From DATCLS01 sp035265325 (GTDB taxonomy: Bacteria > Actinomycetota > Acidimicrobiia > Acidimicrobiales > VFJN01), in assembly GCA_035265325.1 (NCBI GenBank), contig DATFOS010000143.1, positions 1 to 64,000 of the forward strand: a DNA stretch of 64,000 nt, given 5' to 3'. Of the stretch, positions 8,488 through 17,085 are shown in pieces (positions within the stretch are counted from its first letter, which is position 1; each line of letters opens with the position of its first letter). The notes below the pieces were generated by a model. That model was given only the letters and a program-made list of their open reading frames with translations. It was not told where the DNA came from and searched no databases. The position numbers were made by a program, and so were the translations under genes.

Positions 8488-9591
8488 ATGCCCGACGACG
8501 CCCCGTTGCTCCCGGATTACGGCGGCGCCTGCGTCGCCAACCTCCTCCCGGCGTTGCTCGAGCCCACGGAGTACCCCGCGCCCTGGTTGCCGGACGCGGC
8601 GCTCGACGCCCAGCAGGTCGTCCTCCTGGTGCTCGACGGGATGGGGTGGGACCAGGTCCAGTCCCGTCGCTCGCTGGTACCGACGCTGTCGGCGATGGCC
8701 GGCGGGCCGATCACCACGGTCCTCCCGTCGACGACGTCCACGGCGCTGACCTCGATCACGACCGGCTGCGGTCCGGGCGAGCACGGCATCGTCGGCTACC
8801 GCATGGCGGTCCACGGCGAGGTGCTCAACGTGCTGCGCTGGGCGACCGGGTCCGGCGACGCCCGCCAGAGCCTGCCGCCGGCGAAGATGCAGGTGGCCAC
8901 GCCATTCCTCGGCGAGCGCCCGCCGGTCGTCACCCGGGCCGAGTACGAGCGGTCCGGCTTCACGGCCGTCCACCTCGACCCCGGGCGCTTCGTCGGCTAC
9001 CGGACGATGGCGACGATGTCCGCCGAGGTCGAGCGCCTCCTGCGGTCCTCCGAACCGTTCGTCTACGCCTACTACGACGGCCTCGACAAGGTCGCCCACG
9101 AGTACGGCCTCGGCGAGCACTACGACAGCGAGCTGAGCTGGCTCGACATCCTGGTCGACCGCATCCTGTCCCGGCTGCCCCGGCACGCCGCCCTGGTGGT
9201 GACCGCCGACCACGGGCAGGTCGAGGTGCTGGCGCCGGCGATCCCGCTGGCGGCCGACGTGATGGCCAACACCTCGATGCAGTCGGGGGAGGGCCGGTTC
9301 CGCTGGTTGCACGCCCGGCCGGGCCGGGGACGGGCGCTGCACGAGGCCTGCCGGGCCCACCACGGCGACGACGCCTGGGTGCTCACCCGGGACGAGATGG
9401 TGGCGCAGGGCTGGTTCGGGCCGTTCGTGACGGAGTCCGCCCGCGCCAGGCTCGGCGACGTGGCCCTCGTGGCCCGGCGCGACGTGGCGTTCCACGACCC
9501 GCAGGACACCGGCCCCTACTCGCTGATCGGCCGCCACGGCTCCGCGACACGGGCCGAGATGCTCGTCCCGCTGCTCGTCGCCGGCCGCTGA
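8488..9591 (+). CDS. Alkaline-phosphatase-superfamily nucleotide pyrophosphatase/phosphodiesterase
   Basis: This 367-residue protein has the metal-binding and nucleophile pattern of type I phosphodiesterase/nucleotide pyrophosphatases. VVLLVLDGMGWD carries the first metal Asp. VLPSTTSTALTSITTG contains the probable Thr nucleophile. YYDGLDKVAHEYG supplies Asp and His, VVTADHGQVEV the Asp-His pair, and LIGRHGSATRAEM the final His. No signal peptide or membrane segment is seen, so it is probably cytoplasmic. The ATG follows CAGACT by 7 bases, a weak match to the TANNNT pattern. It is divergent from the Rrf2 gene. The substrate is unknown; nucleotide, phospholipid-type or phosphonate diesters are all possible in this family. 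Confidence 0.82.
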   Translation: MPDDAPLLPDYGGACVANLLPALLEPTEYPAPWLPDAALDAQQVVLLVLDGMGWDQVQSRRSLVPTLSAMAGGPITTVLPSTTSTALTSITTGCGPGEHGIVGYRMAVHGEVLNVLRWATGSGDARQSLPPAKMQVATPFLGERPPVVTRAEYERSGFTAVHLDPGRFVGYRTMATMSAEVERLLRSSEPFVYAYYDGLDKVAHEYGLGEHYDSELSWLDILVDRILSRLPRHAALVVTADHGQVEVLAPAIPLAADVMANTSMQSGEGRFRWLHARPGRGRALHEACRAHHGDDAWVLTRDEMVAQGWFGPFVTESARARLGDVALVARRDVAFHDPQDTGPYSLIGRHGSATRAEMLVPLLVAGR

Positions 9592-9689
9592 GGCGCTCCC
9601 GCCGGGGCGCGCTCCGGGCGCGCGCCGGCGCGCACTGCGCCGCGGCACGTCCGGACGTCGGCGTTTGGGCCCCGGTATCCCGTGGCAGG

Positions 9690-10226
9690 ATGAGCGCCAT
9701 GTCCACCAGCGACCAGGACAACGGCAGCAGCACCACGACGGCGGCGCCCGCGGAATCGGCGGTCCCGGTGGAACACGCCGAGGTGGTGTCCCCCGACGAG
9801 GCCGGCGACGCGCAGGGCGAGGCCGTCGAGCAGCCCGCCAAGGTCATGCGGATCGGCTCGATGATCAAGCTCCTCCTCGAGGAGGTGCGGCAGTCCGAAC
9901 TCGACGAGGCCAGCCGCGAGCGGCTCCGGGAGATCTACGAGACCTCGGTCACCGAGCTCGCCGGCGCCCTGTCGCCCGACCTGCGCGAGGAGCTGGGCCG
10001 CCTCGCCCACCCGTTCGCCGACACCGGCACGCCGAGCGAGGCCGAGCTGCGGGTGGCCAAGGCCCAGCTCGTGGGTTGGCTCGAGGGCCTGTTCCACGGT
10101 ATCCAGGCCACGCTGTTCGCCCAGCAGATGGCTGCCCGCCAGCAGCTCGAGGACATGCGCCGGCGGCTGCCCGCGGGCGCCCCGCAGATGCCCGACGGCG
10201 ACAACCGGCCCGGCACCTATCTCTGA
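9690..10226 (+). CDS. bpa: Bacterial proteasome activator (Bpa/PafE family)
   Basis: The core KVMRIGSMIKLLLEEVRQSE...LREIYETSVTELAGAL...LVGWLEGLFHGIQATLFAQQMAARQQLEDMRR is characteristic of the Bpa/PafE (DUF2587) family, ATP-independent ring-shaped activators that dock on the 20S proteasome. The protein ends GTYL, close to the GQYL tail with which mycobacterial Bpa opens the proteasome gate. Residues 1-50 are acidic, Ser/Thr/Ala-rich and probably disordered. The start is ambiguous: ATG 9690 follows TATCCC by 8 bases, and ATG 9699 follows CAGGAT by 7; the first gives 178 residues. No proteasome genes lie in the window. Its presence predicts a 20S proteasome elsewhere in the genome and supports an actinobacterial host. 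Confidence 0.9.
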   Translation: MSAMSTSDQDNGSSTTTAAPAESAVPVEHAEVVSPDEAGDAQGEAVEQPAKVMRIGSMIKLLLEEVRQSELDEASRERLREIYETSVTELAGALSPDLREELGRLAHPFADTGTPSEAELRVAKAQLVGWLEGLFHGIQATLFAQQMAARQQLEDMRRRLPAGAPQMPDGDNRPGTYL

Positions 10227-10297
10227 CACGCCGCGTGGTCGGCGGTCCATCCACCGCGGCGGTTGACCCACCGCGTACCCTCTTCGGCCCCGAGCCG

Positions 10298-10303
10298 TAG
10301 TCT
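10298..10303 (+). promoter_or_regulatory. Putative -10 box (TAGTCT) of the GGDEF-like gene
   Basis: TAGTCT ends 7 bases before the ATG at 10311. A TTGACC at 10263 is too far upstream (29-base spacer) to be its -35. Confidence 0.45.
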
Positions 10304-10310
10304 GGACCCG

Positions 10311-12404
10311 ATGGCGGAGACGCTGACCCAGAGGATCGGCCGGATGGGCGCGGGTACCGCGCACGCCGTGGCCCTCGGCGGCGTCGCTGTCGTCGTGCTC
10401 CTCGTCGCCGGCGTCCTCGCCGTCCTCGGCGTCGACACCGTCGAGGTGGTGGCGACGCTGCTGGTCATCCCGGTCTTCGGGGTCGCCCTGTACCTCGGGC
10501 GACAGCCGGGCTACATCGCCGCCGGGGTGGCCACGGCCCTCTACATGGTGCTGCGCCAGCCCGACGTCGAGTCCGCCGGCGTCGCCAACCTCGGGCTGCT
10601 CGTGATCACCCGCGCGGTGGCCTACGTGATCGTCGTCTACGCCGGCTCCCGGGCCCGCCAGACGGTCGGCGAGGCCACGCCGGGCGGCGGTGGCGTCCCG
10701 GCCGACGAACGCGGACTGCGTCAGGCGCCGACCGCGGCCCGGTCGCCGGTCTTCGTGTTCGACGAGGACGGCGTGGCCGAGCCGGTGCCCGCCGGGGCCC
10801 CCGGCCCGTTCGGCGGTCCGCCCGCCGGCCCCGGCCCGGCACCAGGGTTCCACGCCGGCGGCGGCCAGCAGCCCGCCCCCTACGCCGCCGTTGGCCCCGG
10901 CGGCCCGAACGACGGCCGGGGCGGCCCCGCCGACGAGGACGAGTGGGTGGACCAACCGCATCCGTCCGACTGGCTGGTCGGCCCGGCCGCCCTGCCGCCG
11001 GACGACCCCGAGTCCGGGCCGTGGACCGGCCCCGTGCCGCTCCCGGGCGACGACCCCGCCGTCACCGGCGGATGGGGTGCCCCCGCCGCGGGCGCGGGAG
11101 CGCCGTCCGCGCCCGGCCCCGGTGTGCCCTGGGGCCCGCCCGGCGCCCCCGACGACCGTGCCGGCTGGGCGGCGGCCGCCCCGGCCGGCCCGCTCGACCT
11201 CCCCGGACCGCCGGCGCACGCCGATGCGGGTCCCGGTGCCCCCGACGACCCCTGGAGCCCGCCCGGCCGCAGCACCTGGGGGCCCACCGCCGCAGTCCCC
11301 GGAGGGCCGGGGGAGTGGCCGGCACCCGCCGGCGGCGCCGGTGGCCCCCGCAACGGCACGCCCTACGCCGACGACGGCTACGTCTCCGGCGACGCCTACG
11401 CCGATGCCCCGGACGGCTACGCCGGCGACGGCTACGACGACGGGTGCGCCCCCGGGTACGACGACGGGCGCGCCGACGACGCCTACGGCGCCCCGCAGGG
11501 GCCCCCGACGGGCGGCTGGCCCCCCGCGCCGCCCGGCGGCCCCGCCTCGGCCGGCACCGGCGGCGACTGGCAGGCCGGCGTCCCGGTCGCCGGTCGTGGC
11601 GTGCCGGGCCCCGCCGCCGACCCCGGCTGGGCCGCCGAGCCCCCGGGCCCCGGCCTGACGCCGTCCGGCCGGTGGGACGCGGTCCCGCCCGACGGCGACC
11701 CCTGGGCCGCGGCGTCGCCCACCTCGGGCCCGGTCCCCGCCGTCGGCTACCCGGGCAAACCGCCCGCGGGCCCCGCCCGTGCCCCGGGCCCGTGGGACGA
11801 GATCGTCCCGCCGCCCAACGGTCGGGCCTCCGGCCTGGTGCCCAACAACGGCGCCGCGCGCGGCGCCCCCGCAGCCGCCGCCGCTGCCGGTGGCATCCCG
11901 GCGCCCGGCCCCGTGCTCCCGGCCATCCCGCCGATCGACCCCGAGACCCGGCTGTGGTCCGCCCGGTACCTGTGCGACCGCCTGGCCGACGCACAGAACC
12001 TCGCCGACGAGACCGGCGACGCGTTCTCCCTCGTACTGGTCCAGGTGCCCGACGGGCCGCTGGCGGCGCTGTCCTACCGGCGTCAGGTCACGCTGTTACG
12101 TGAGCTGGGGCACCAGTTCGTGGCCGGCGGTACGGTCGACCACCTGGTCCACGTGCCCGACCAGACACAGCACTGGTTCGCCGTCGTGCTGCCGGGCGCC
12201 GACAAGGGCGAGGCCCAGCGGTTCGAGCGGCGCCTGCGCGACGGCATCGGCGGGTACCTCCGCAGCCGGGGCCTCCTGCTCGGTGAACTCGACAGCGCCA
12301 GCCTCACGTCGCCCGACGACGACGAGGCGATGGGGGCGATCTGGGACGCGTTGATCGCCCGCGGCGACGCCGGGTCGAACCGCCAGCCGGCCGTCGGGGC
12401 CTGA
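10311..12404 (+). CDS. Membrane protein with long disordered linker and degenerate GGDEF-like C-terminal domain
   Basis: The 697-residue protein has three parts. Residues about 15-115 hold four hydrophobic segments (for example VALGGVAVVVLLVAGVLAVL and NLGLLVITRAVAYVIVVYAG). Residues about 120-540 are a low-complexity Pro/Gly/Ala/Asp linker with Tyr-Asp patches and no fold signature. Residues about 545-690 look like a diguanylate-cyclase domain: DPETRLWSARYLCDRLADAQ matches the usual DPLTGLxNRR start, and HWFAVVLPGADKGEAQRFERRLR matches the strand after the active site. The GGDEF signature itself is replaced by DQTQHW, so no cyclase activity is expected. The ATG at 10311 is supported by TAGTCT 7 bases upstream; the frame is open from 10263. 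It probably acts as a scaffold or sensor, which is inference. Confidence 0.7.
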   Translation: MAETLTQRIGRMGAGTAHAVALGGVAVVVLLVAGVLAVLGVDTVEVVATLLVIPVFGVALYLGRQPGYIAAGVATALYMVLRQPDVESAGVANLGLLVITRAVAYVIVVYAGSRARQTVGEATPGGGGVPADERGLRQAPTAARSPVFVFDEDGVAEPVPAGAPGPFGGPPAGPGPAPGFHAGGGQQPAPYAAVGPGGPNDGRGGPADEDEWVDQPHPSDWLVGPAALPPDDPESGPWTGPVPLPGDDPAVTGGWGAPAAGAGAPSAPGPGVPWGPPGAPDDRAGWAAAAPAGPLDLPGPPAHADAGPGAPDDPWSPPGRSTWGPTAAVPGGPGEWPAPAGGAGGPRNGTPYADDGYVSGDAYADAPDGYAGDGYDDGCAPGYDDGRADDAYGAPQGPPTGGWPPAPPGGPASAGTGGDWQAGVPVAGRGVPGPAADPGWAAEPPGPGLTPSGRWDAVPPDGDPWAAASPTSGPVPAVGYPGKPPAGPARAPGPWDEIVPPPNGRASGLVPNNGAARGAPAAAAAAGGIPAPGPVLPAIPPIDPETRLWSARYLCDRLADAQNLADETGDAFSLVLVQVPDGPLAALSYRRQVTLLRELGHQFVAGGTVDHLVHVPDQTQHWFAVVLPGADKGEAQRFERRLRDGIGGYLRSRGLLLGELDSASLTSPDDDEAMGAIWDALIARGDAGSNRQPAVGA

Positions 12405-12465
12405 CCCGGTTACGCCGGGTCAATCCTTGCCCCCTGAGGGACACGGGGGGACGGCCCCGGGGCAC

Positions 12466-12471
12466 TAGGAT
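12466..12471 (+). promoter_or_regulatory. Putative -10 box of dnaE1 (TAGGAT)
   Basis: TAGGAT lies 68 bases before the dnaE1 GTG. Transcription from here would give a leader of about 60 bases containing the AAGGGAG ribosome-binding site. It resembles the -10 boxes seen elsewhere, but the spacing to the gene is longer. Confidence 0.35.
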
Positions 12472-12539
12472 CGAGGAATCACACCGGTGTCGTTCGGCCG
12501 CCGGCGTGAGCCGACGATCGCCACCGAAGGGAGCCCCGG

Positions 12540-15500
12540 GTGTCGGGTCGAGGCAGCTTCACGCACCTCCACGTCCACACCGAGTACTCGATGCTCGACG
12601 GTGCGGCCCGCATCGGTGAGGTCGTCGGGGCGGCGGTGGCCGACGGCCAACCCGCGATCGGTATCACCGACCACGGGAACATGTACGGCATCCTCGACTT
12701 CTACAAGGGGTGCCGGAAGGCCGACATCAAGCCGATCCTCGGCACCGAGGCCTACATGGCCCACGACTCCCGCCACGAGCGGCCGGCGCGGCGGGGCCGG
12801 GTCGACGACTCGGGCGGCGATGCCGACGGTGGCAAGAAGCTCTACTACCACCTGCTGCTCTTCGCCGAGGACAACGTCGGCTACCGCAACCTCATCCAGC
12901 TCGCCAGCCGGGCGTTCATGGAGGGCTACTATTACAAGCCCCGCGTCGACTGGGAGACGCTGCAGGACCACAGCGAGGGGCTGATCGCCACCACGGGCTG
13001 CCTGGGCGGCCACGTGCTCCAGTCGCTGCTCCAGGGTGACATGGAGGGGGCGGTCGCCAAGGCCGCCCGCCTGCAGGACATCTTCGGGCGCGACAACCTC
13101 TTCGTCGAGCTGCAGGACCACGGCATCGCCGAGCAGCACAAGACCAACCCGCAGCTGCTCGAGATCGCCCGGCGCATCCAGGCGCCGCTGCTGGCCACGA
13201 ACGACAGCCACTACGTCGCCCGGGAAGACGCCGTGGCCCACGACGCCCTCCTGTGCGTGCAGACGGGGTCGCAGATGAGCGACCCCAACCGCTTCAAGTT
13301 CCACGGCCAGGAGCACTACCTCAAGACCGCGGCCGAGATGCGGTCGCTGTTCGGCGAGGTCCCGTCGGCCTGCGACAACACGCTGTGGGTCGCCGAGCGC
13401 TGCAACGTCGACATCGCCTTCGGCGCGTCGCAGCTGCCGACCTTCCCGCTGCCCGAGGGCTTCGACGACGACACCGAGTACCTGCGGCACCTCACGTTCG
13501 AGGGCGCCCGCGACCGCTGGGGCGACGAGCTGCCCGACAAGGTCGTCGAGCGCCTGGCGTACGAGCTCAAGGTCATCGACGACATGGGCTTCAGCTCGTA
13601 CTTCCTGATCGTGTGGGACCTGATCGACCACGCCCGCCGGTCGGGCATCCGGGTCGGACCGGGCCGCGGCTCGGCGGCCGGCTGCGCCGTGGCCTACACG
13701 CTGCGCATCACCGACCTCGACCCGATCGAGTACGACCTGCTGTTCGAGCGGTTCCTCAACCCGTCCCGCATCTCGATGCCCGACATCGACATGGACTTCG
13801 ACTCCCGCTACCGGGACGAGATGATCCGTTACGCCGCCGAGCGCTACGGGCGCGACCACGTCGCCCAGATCGTCACCTTCTCGACGATCAAGGCGCGGGC
13901 CGCGGTGCGCGACGCGGCCCGCGTGCTGGGCCATCCCTACAGCGTGGGCGACCGGGTGGCGAAGGCCATGCCGCCCCTGATCATGGGCCGCGACACGCCG
14001 CTCTACGCCTGCCTCGAGCCCCACCCGAAGTACGACGACGGCTACAAGATGGCCGCCGAGCTGCGCGACATGTACGAGGCCGACCCCGACACCCGCCAGG
14101 TCGTCGACGTGGCCAAGGGGCTCGAGGGCCTGCGCCGGCAGGACGGCATCCACGCCGCGGCCGTGGTGATCACGAAGGACCCGCTCACCGAGTACCTCCC
14201 GATCCAGCGCAAGCCGGAGAACGGGCAGGCCATCGAGGAAGCGCCCGTCGTCACCCAGTACGAGATGCACGGCGTCGAGGAGCTGGGCCTCCTCAAGATG
14301 GACTTCCTGGGCCTGCGGAACCTCGACGTCATCACCGACACGCTCGAGATCATCCGTACGACCCGGGGTGTCGACGTCGACATCGACCGGGTCGCGCTCG
14401 ACGACGGGCCCACCTACGAGCTGTTGCAGAAGGGTGAGACCATCGGGGTGTTCCAGTTCGAGGGCGGGGCCATGCGCGCCCTGATGCGCTCGCTGCGACC
14501 CACCGAATTCGAGGACGTCGCCGCCCTCGTGGCCCTCTATCGGCCCGGGCCGATGGCGGCCAACATGCACAACGACTACGCCGACCGGAAGAACCTGCGC
14601 AAGCCGGTCGAGTACCTCCATCCCGACGCGGAGGAGGTGCTGCGCGACACCTACGGGCTCATGATCTACCAGGAGTCGATGATGCGGATCGCCCAGCGAT
14701 TCGCCAACTACTCCCTGGCGGAGGCCGACAACCTGCGCAAGGCCTGCGGCAAGAAGAACCGTGAGCTGATCGCCAAGGAGCGGGTCAAGTTCACCGAGGG
14801 TTGCGAGAACACCGGCTACGGCGCCGATCTCGGGACCAAGTGGTTCGACATCATCGAGCCGTTCGCCGACTACGCCTTCAACAAATCGCACGCCTACGGC
14901 TACGGCTTCGTGTCGTACCAGACGGCCTACCTCAAGGCGAACTACCCGTCCGAGTACCTGTCGGCGCTGTTGACCAGCGTGAAGTCCTCGCTGGAGAAGG
15001 CGGCCGTCTACCTCGCCGAGTGCCGCGCCATGGGCATCACGGTCGAGGTTCCCAACATCAACCGGTCGCAGTCCGATTTCGCGCCGTGGGTCGACCCCGA
15101 CGAGACATCGCCCGACCGGCGCCCGATCGCCTTCGGCCTCTCCGCCGTGCGCAACGTGGGCGAGGGACTGGTCGCCCACATCATGGCGGAGCGCGACGCC
15201 AACGGTCCGTACAAGGACTTCCACGATTTCGTCCAGCGGGTCGACTTGTCGGTCCTCAACAAGAGGACGGTCGAGTCGCTCATCAAGGCCGGGGCCTTCG
15301 ACGAGTGCGGTCATCAGCGCAAGGGCTTACTCGCCGTCTTCGAGCAGATCGTCGACAACGCCATCGCCCGTCGGCGCGAGCGCGACATGGGCATCATGAC
15401 CCTCTTCGGCGGGGGCGACGACGGCGCCGGCGGCGACGACTTCGAGCGCATCCCCATCCCCGACCTCGAGTTCTCCAAGCGCGATCGGCTCGCTTTCGAG

Positions 15501-16097
15501 AAGGAGATGCTGGGCCTCTACGTCTCCGACCACCCGCTGCTCGGGGCCGAGGCGGCACTGGCCCGGCGCACCGATTGCGCGCTCGACGAGCTGGGCGACA
15601 TGGAGGACGGGTCGCTGCGCACGGTCGGCGGCGTCATCACCGGCCTGCAGCGCAAGTGGACCAAGAAGGGCGACCTCATGGCCGTCTTCACGCTTGAGGA
15701 CCTGCGCACCACGGTCGAGGTCATGGTCTTCCCGCGCACGATGACCGAGCACGGCCACAAGCTGGCCGACGACTCGGTCGTGGTCCTCAGGGCGCGGCTC
15801 GACCGCCGCGACGACACCCCCAAGCTGATGGCCCAGTCGATCGAGGTGGTCGAGGTCGGCGAGGGCGACGCCGAGCCGCTGCGGGTCCGGGTGCCGCCGC
15901 AGTTGCTGTCCGAGAAGACGGTGGCCGACCTCAAGCAGGTCCTCACCGACCACCCGGGCGATTCACCGGTGTTCCTGCACCTGGGGAGCAGCCAGGTCCT
16001 CCGGCTGCCGAGCCAATGGAACGTCGACACGTCGAACGGACTCATCGGGCACCTGCGCGTGCTGCTCGGGCCGTCCGCGATCGTGGCCGGACCGTGA
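12540..16097 (+). CDS. dnaE1: DNA polymerase III alpha subunit
   Basis: This 1185-residue C-family replicative polymerase carries an N-terminal PHP domain (FTHLHVHTEYSMLDGAAR, IGITDHGNMYG), the palm with catalytic aspartates in ISMPDIDMDFDSRYRDEM (about residues 410-426), and further conserved blocks GVFQFEGGAMR, YRPGPMAANMHNDYADRK, YQESMMRIAQ and FNKSHAYGYGFVSYQTAYLK. A C-terminal OB-fold region (TVGGVITGLQRKWTKKGDLM) ends the protein. The GTG start at 12540 has AAGGGAG about 7 bases upstream. DnaE1 is the main replicase in actinobacteria; no imuB/dnaE2 mutasome genes are nearby. The PHP histidines are retained, which in mycobacterial DnaE1 gives a proofreading exonuclease; this is family knowledge. 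Confidence 0.97.
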   Translation: MSGRGSFTHLHVHTEYSMLDGAARIGEVVGAAVADGQPAIGITDHGNMYGILDFYKGCRKADIKPILGTEAYMAHDSRHERPARRGRVDDSGGDADGGKKLYYHLLLFAEDNVGYRNLIQLASRAFMEGYYYKPRVDWETLQDHSEGLIATTGCLGGHVLQSLLQGDMEGAVAKAARLQDIFGRDNLFVELQDHGIAEQHKTNPQLLEIARRIQAPLLATNDSHYVAREDAVAHDALLCVQTGSQMSDPNRFKFHGQEHYLKTAAEMRSLFGEVPSACDNTLWVAERCNVDIAFGASQLPTFPLPEGFDDDTEYLRHLTFEGARDRWGDELPDKVVERLAYELKVIDDMGFSSYFLIVWDLIDHARRSGIRVGPGRGSAAGCAVAYTLRITDLDPIEYDLLFERFLNPSRISMPDIDMDFDSRYRDEMIRYAAERYGRDHVAQIVTFSTIKARAAVRDAARVLGHPYSVGDRVAKAMPPLIMGRDTPLYACLEPHPKYDDGYKMAAELRDMYEADPDTRQVVDVAKGLEGLRRQDGIHAAAVVITKDPLTEYLPIQRKPENGQAIEEAPVVTQYEMHGVEELGLLKMDFLGLRNLDVITDTLEIIRTTRGVDVDIDRVALDDGPTYELLQKGETIGVFQFEGGAMRALMRSLRPTEFEDVAALVALYRPGPMAANMHNDYADRKNLRKPVEYLHPDAEEVLRDTYGLMIYQESMMRIAQRFANYSLAEADNLRKACGKKNRELIAKERVKFTEGCENTGYGADLGTKWFDIIEPFADYAFNKSHAYGYGFVSYQTAYLKANYPSEYLSALLTSVKSSLEKAAVYLAECRAMGITVEVPNINRSQSDFAPWVDPDETSPDRRPIAFGLSAVRNVGEGLVAHIMAERDANGPYKDFHDFVQRVDLSVLNKRTVESLIKAGAFDECGHQRKGLLAVFEQIVDNAIARRRERDMGIMTLFGGGDDGAGGDDFERIPIPDLEFSKRDRLAFEKEMLGLYVSDHPLLGAEAALARRTDCALDELGDMEDGSLRTVGGVITGLQRKWTKKGDLMAVFTLEDLRTTVEVMVFPRTMTEHGHKLADDSVVVLRARLDRRDDTPKLMAQSIEVVEVGEGDAEPLRVRVPPQLLSEKTVADLKQVLTDHPGDSPVFLHLGSSQVLRLPSQWNVDTSNGLIGHLRVLLGPSAIVAGP

Positions 16098-16134
16098 CGG
16101 CATTCGCGCCCAGCGTTGTGAGGCTGACCCGCCA

Positions 16135-16167
16135 AGGGCTGTACAGGCAGCCCTCGCGCACCTGTAC
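16135..16167 (+). other. Possible H-type RNA pseudoknot after dnaE1
   Basis: AGGGCTG (16135-16141) pairs with CAGCCCT (16148-16154). The six-base loop TACAGG (16142-16147) is itself complementary to CCTGTA (16161-16166) just downstream, the layout of an H-type pseudoknot or of two alternative hairpins. It lies 38 bases after the dnaE1 stop, within the 197-base gap before the gene at 16295. It could be a 3' end signal; there is no T tract. Confidence 0.3.
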
Positions 16168-16224
16168 GGGGCGCCGATCCGACGCCATGGTCAGCGCTTT
16201 CGCGCACGCGTCTGAAATCACGAG

Positions 16225-16253
16225 TTGCACGTGGCGTGCGATTTGACTGGACT
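16225..16253 (+). promoter_or_regulatory. Weak candidate promoter for the gene at 16295
   Basis: TTGCAC (16225-16230) is followed after 17 bases by TGGACT (16248-16253). The -35 is good and the -10 poor. It would give a leader of about 35 bases. Confidence 0.3.
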
Positions 16254-16294
16254 AGAGGTTCGTTGCCGCAAGCAGAACGGGGGCTACGACGGAC

Positions 16295-16966
16295 ATGTCG
16301 ATCGATGTAGACACCAAGGACTGCACGGCGCTCAGCGACGCGGAGCTGGCCGAGATGGCCGACATGTGTGCCGGGCACACGTTGGCGTACGAGATCGGCA
16401 CGCTCTCCAAGCAGGCCGAGGCGTGGGTGCTGGTCACACGCGCCCACGTCGACGGTGAGCTGCAGGGCTATTCCTTCTGCACGCTCGAGCGCATCGGCGG
16501 GACGCCGTGCATCCTCATCGGGCTGGCATCCTTCGCCCGCACCGACCAGCGCGGCGAGGTGCTCGCCGCCGTCGTGAAGGACCAGCTCCGCCGAGCTGTG
16601 CTGGCCTTCCCTGACGAGGACGTGTTGGTCTCCGCCCGACTGGCCCATCCCACGGGCTTCGAGGCCTACGCCGGCCTCCAGGGAGTCGTGCCCCAACCCG
16701 ACCACAAGGCGAACGGCGAGGAGCGCGCCTGGGGCGGGCGCCTGGCCAAGCGGTACGGCATCGAGGCCTCCGCCTACGACAAGCGGGCGTTCCTCGCCCG
16801 CGGCGACGGCGGCGGCCCGGCCGAGGTGCTCGACCACGAGTCCGCCACGCCCGACGAGGTCGACCCCGAGCTCGCCGCGCTGTTCGCCGAGGTCCATGCC
16901 ACCAAGGGCGACAGCCTCGTCGCCTTCGGCTGGGCCATGGAGGAGGACCTGCGGGCCCTCGGCTGA
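16295..16966 (+). CDS. Unrecognised conserved-looking protein, 223 residues
   Basis: I do not recognise this protein. It is soluble, acidic and has no signal peptide or membrane segment. Residues about 40-110 alternate hydrophobic strands and helices (AEAWVLVTRAHVDGELQGYSF, TPCILIGLASFARTDQRGEV), a pattern compatible with an acetyltransferase-like fold, but no acetyl-CoA motif is obvious. The C-terminal third is helical and acidic (DEVDPELAALFAEVHATKGD). Third-position GC bias is strong and it fills its space between dnaE1 and the nitroreductase gene, so it is very probably real. The ATG lies after a weak ACGGGGGC-type site. It stands alone on the plus strand with its own possible promoter at 16225. 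Confidence 0.75.
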   Translation: MSIDVDTKDCTALSDAELAEMADMCAGHTLAYEIGTLSKQAEAWVLVTRAHVDGELQGYSFCTLERIGGTPCILIGLASFARTDQRGEVLAAVVKDQLRRAVLAFPDEDVLVSARLAHPTGFEAYAGLQGVVPQPDHKANGEERAWGGRLAKRYGIEASAYDKRAFLARGDGGGPAEVLDHESATPDEVDPELAALFAEVHATKGDSLVAFGWAMEEDLRALG

Positions 16967-17085
16967 GCTGTTCCCTCCGCCCCTGCGGGGGCTTCCACCG
17001 ACCTGGACTCGTCACACCGGCTCTCCGGCCGCCGGAGCGGCCGTCTTCCCCCGCCCGGGGCCGGTGACGACGTGACCGCAACCCC

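Noticed and set aside
10263..10303. TTGACC and TAGTCT as a -35/-10 pair for the GGDEF-like gene
   Set aside because: The spacer is 29 bases, too long; only the -10 box is kept.
12465..15314. A 949-codon open frame opposite dnaE1
   Set aside because: It lies wholly antisense to dnaE1, has the His/Gly/Val/Leu-Asp-rich composition of GC shadows and no domain.
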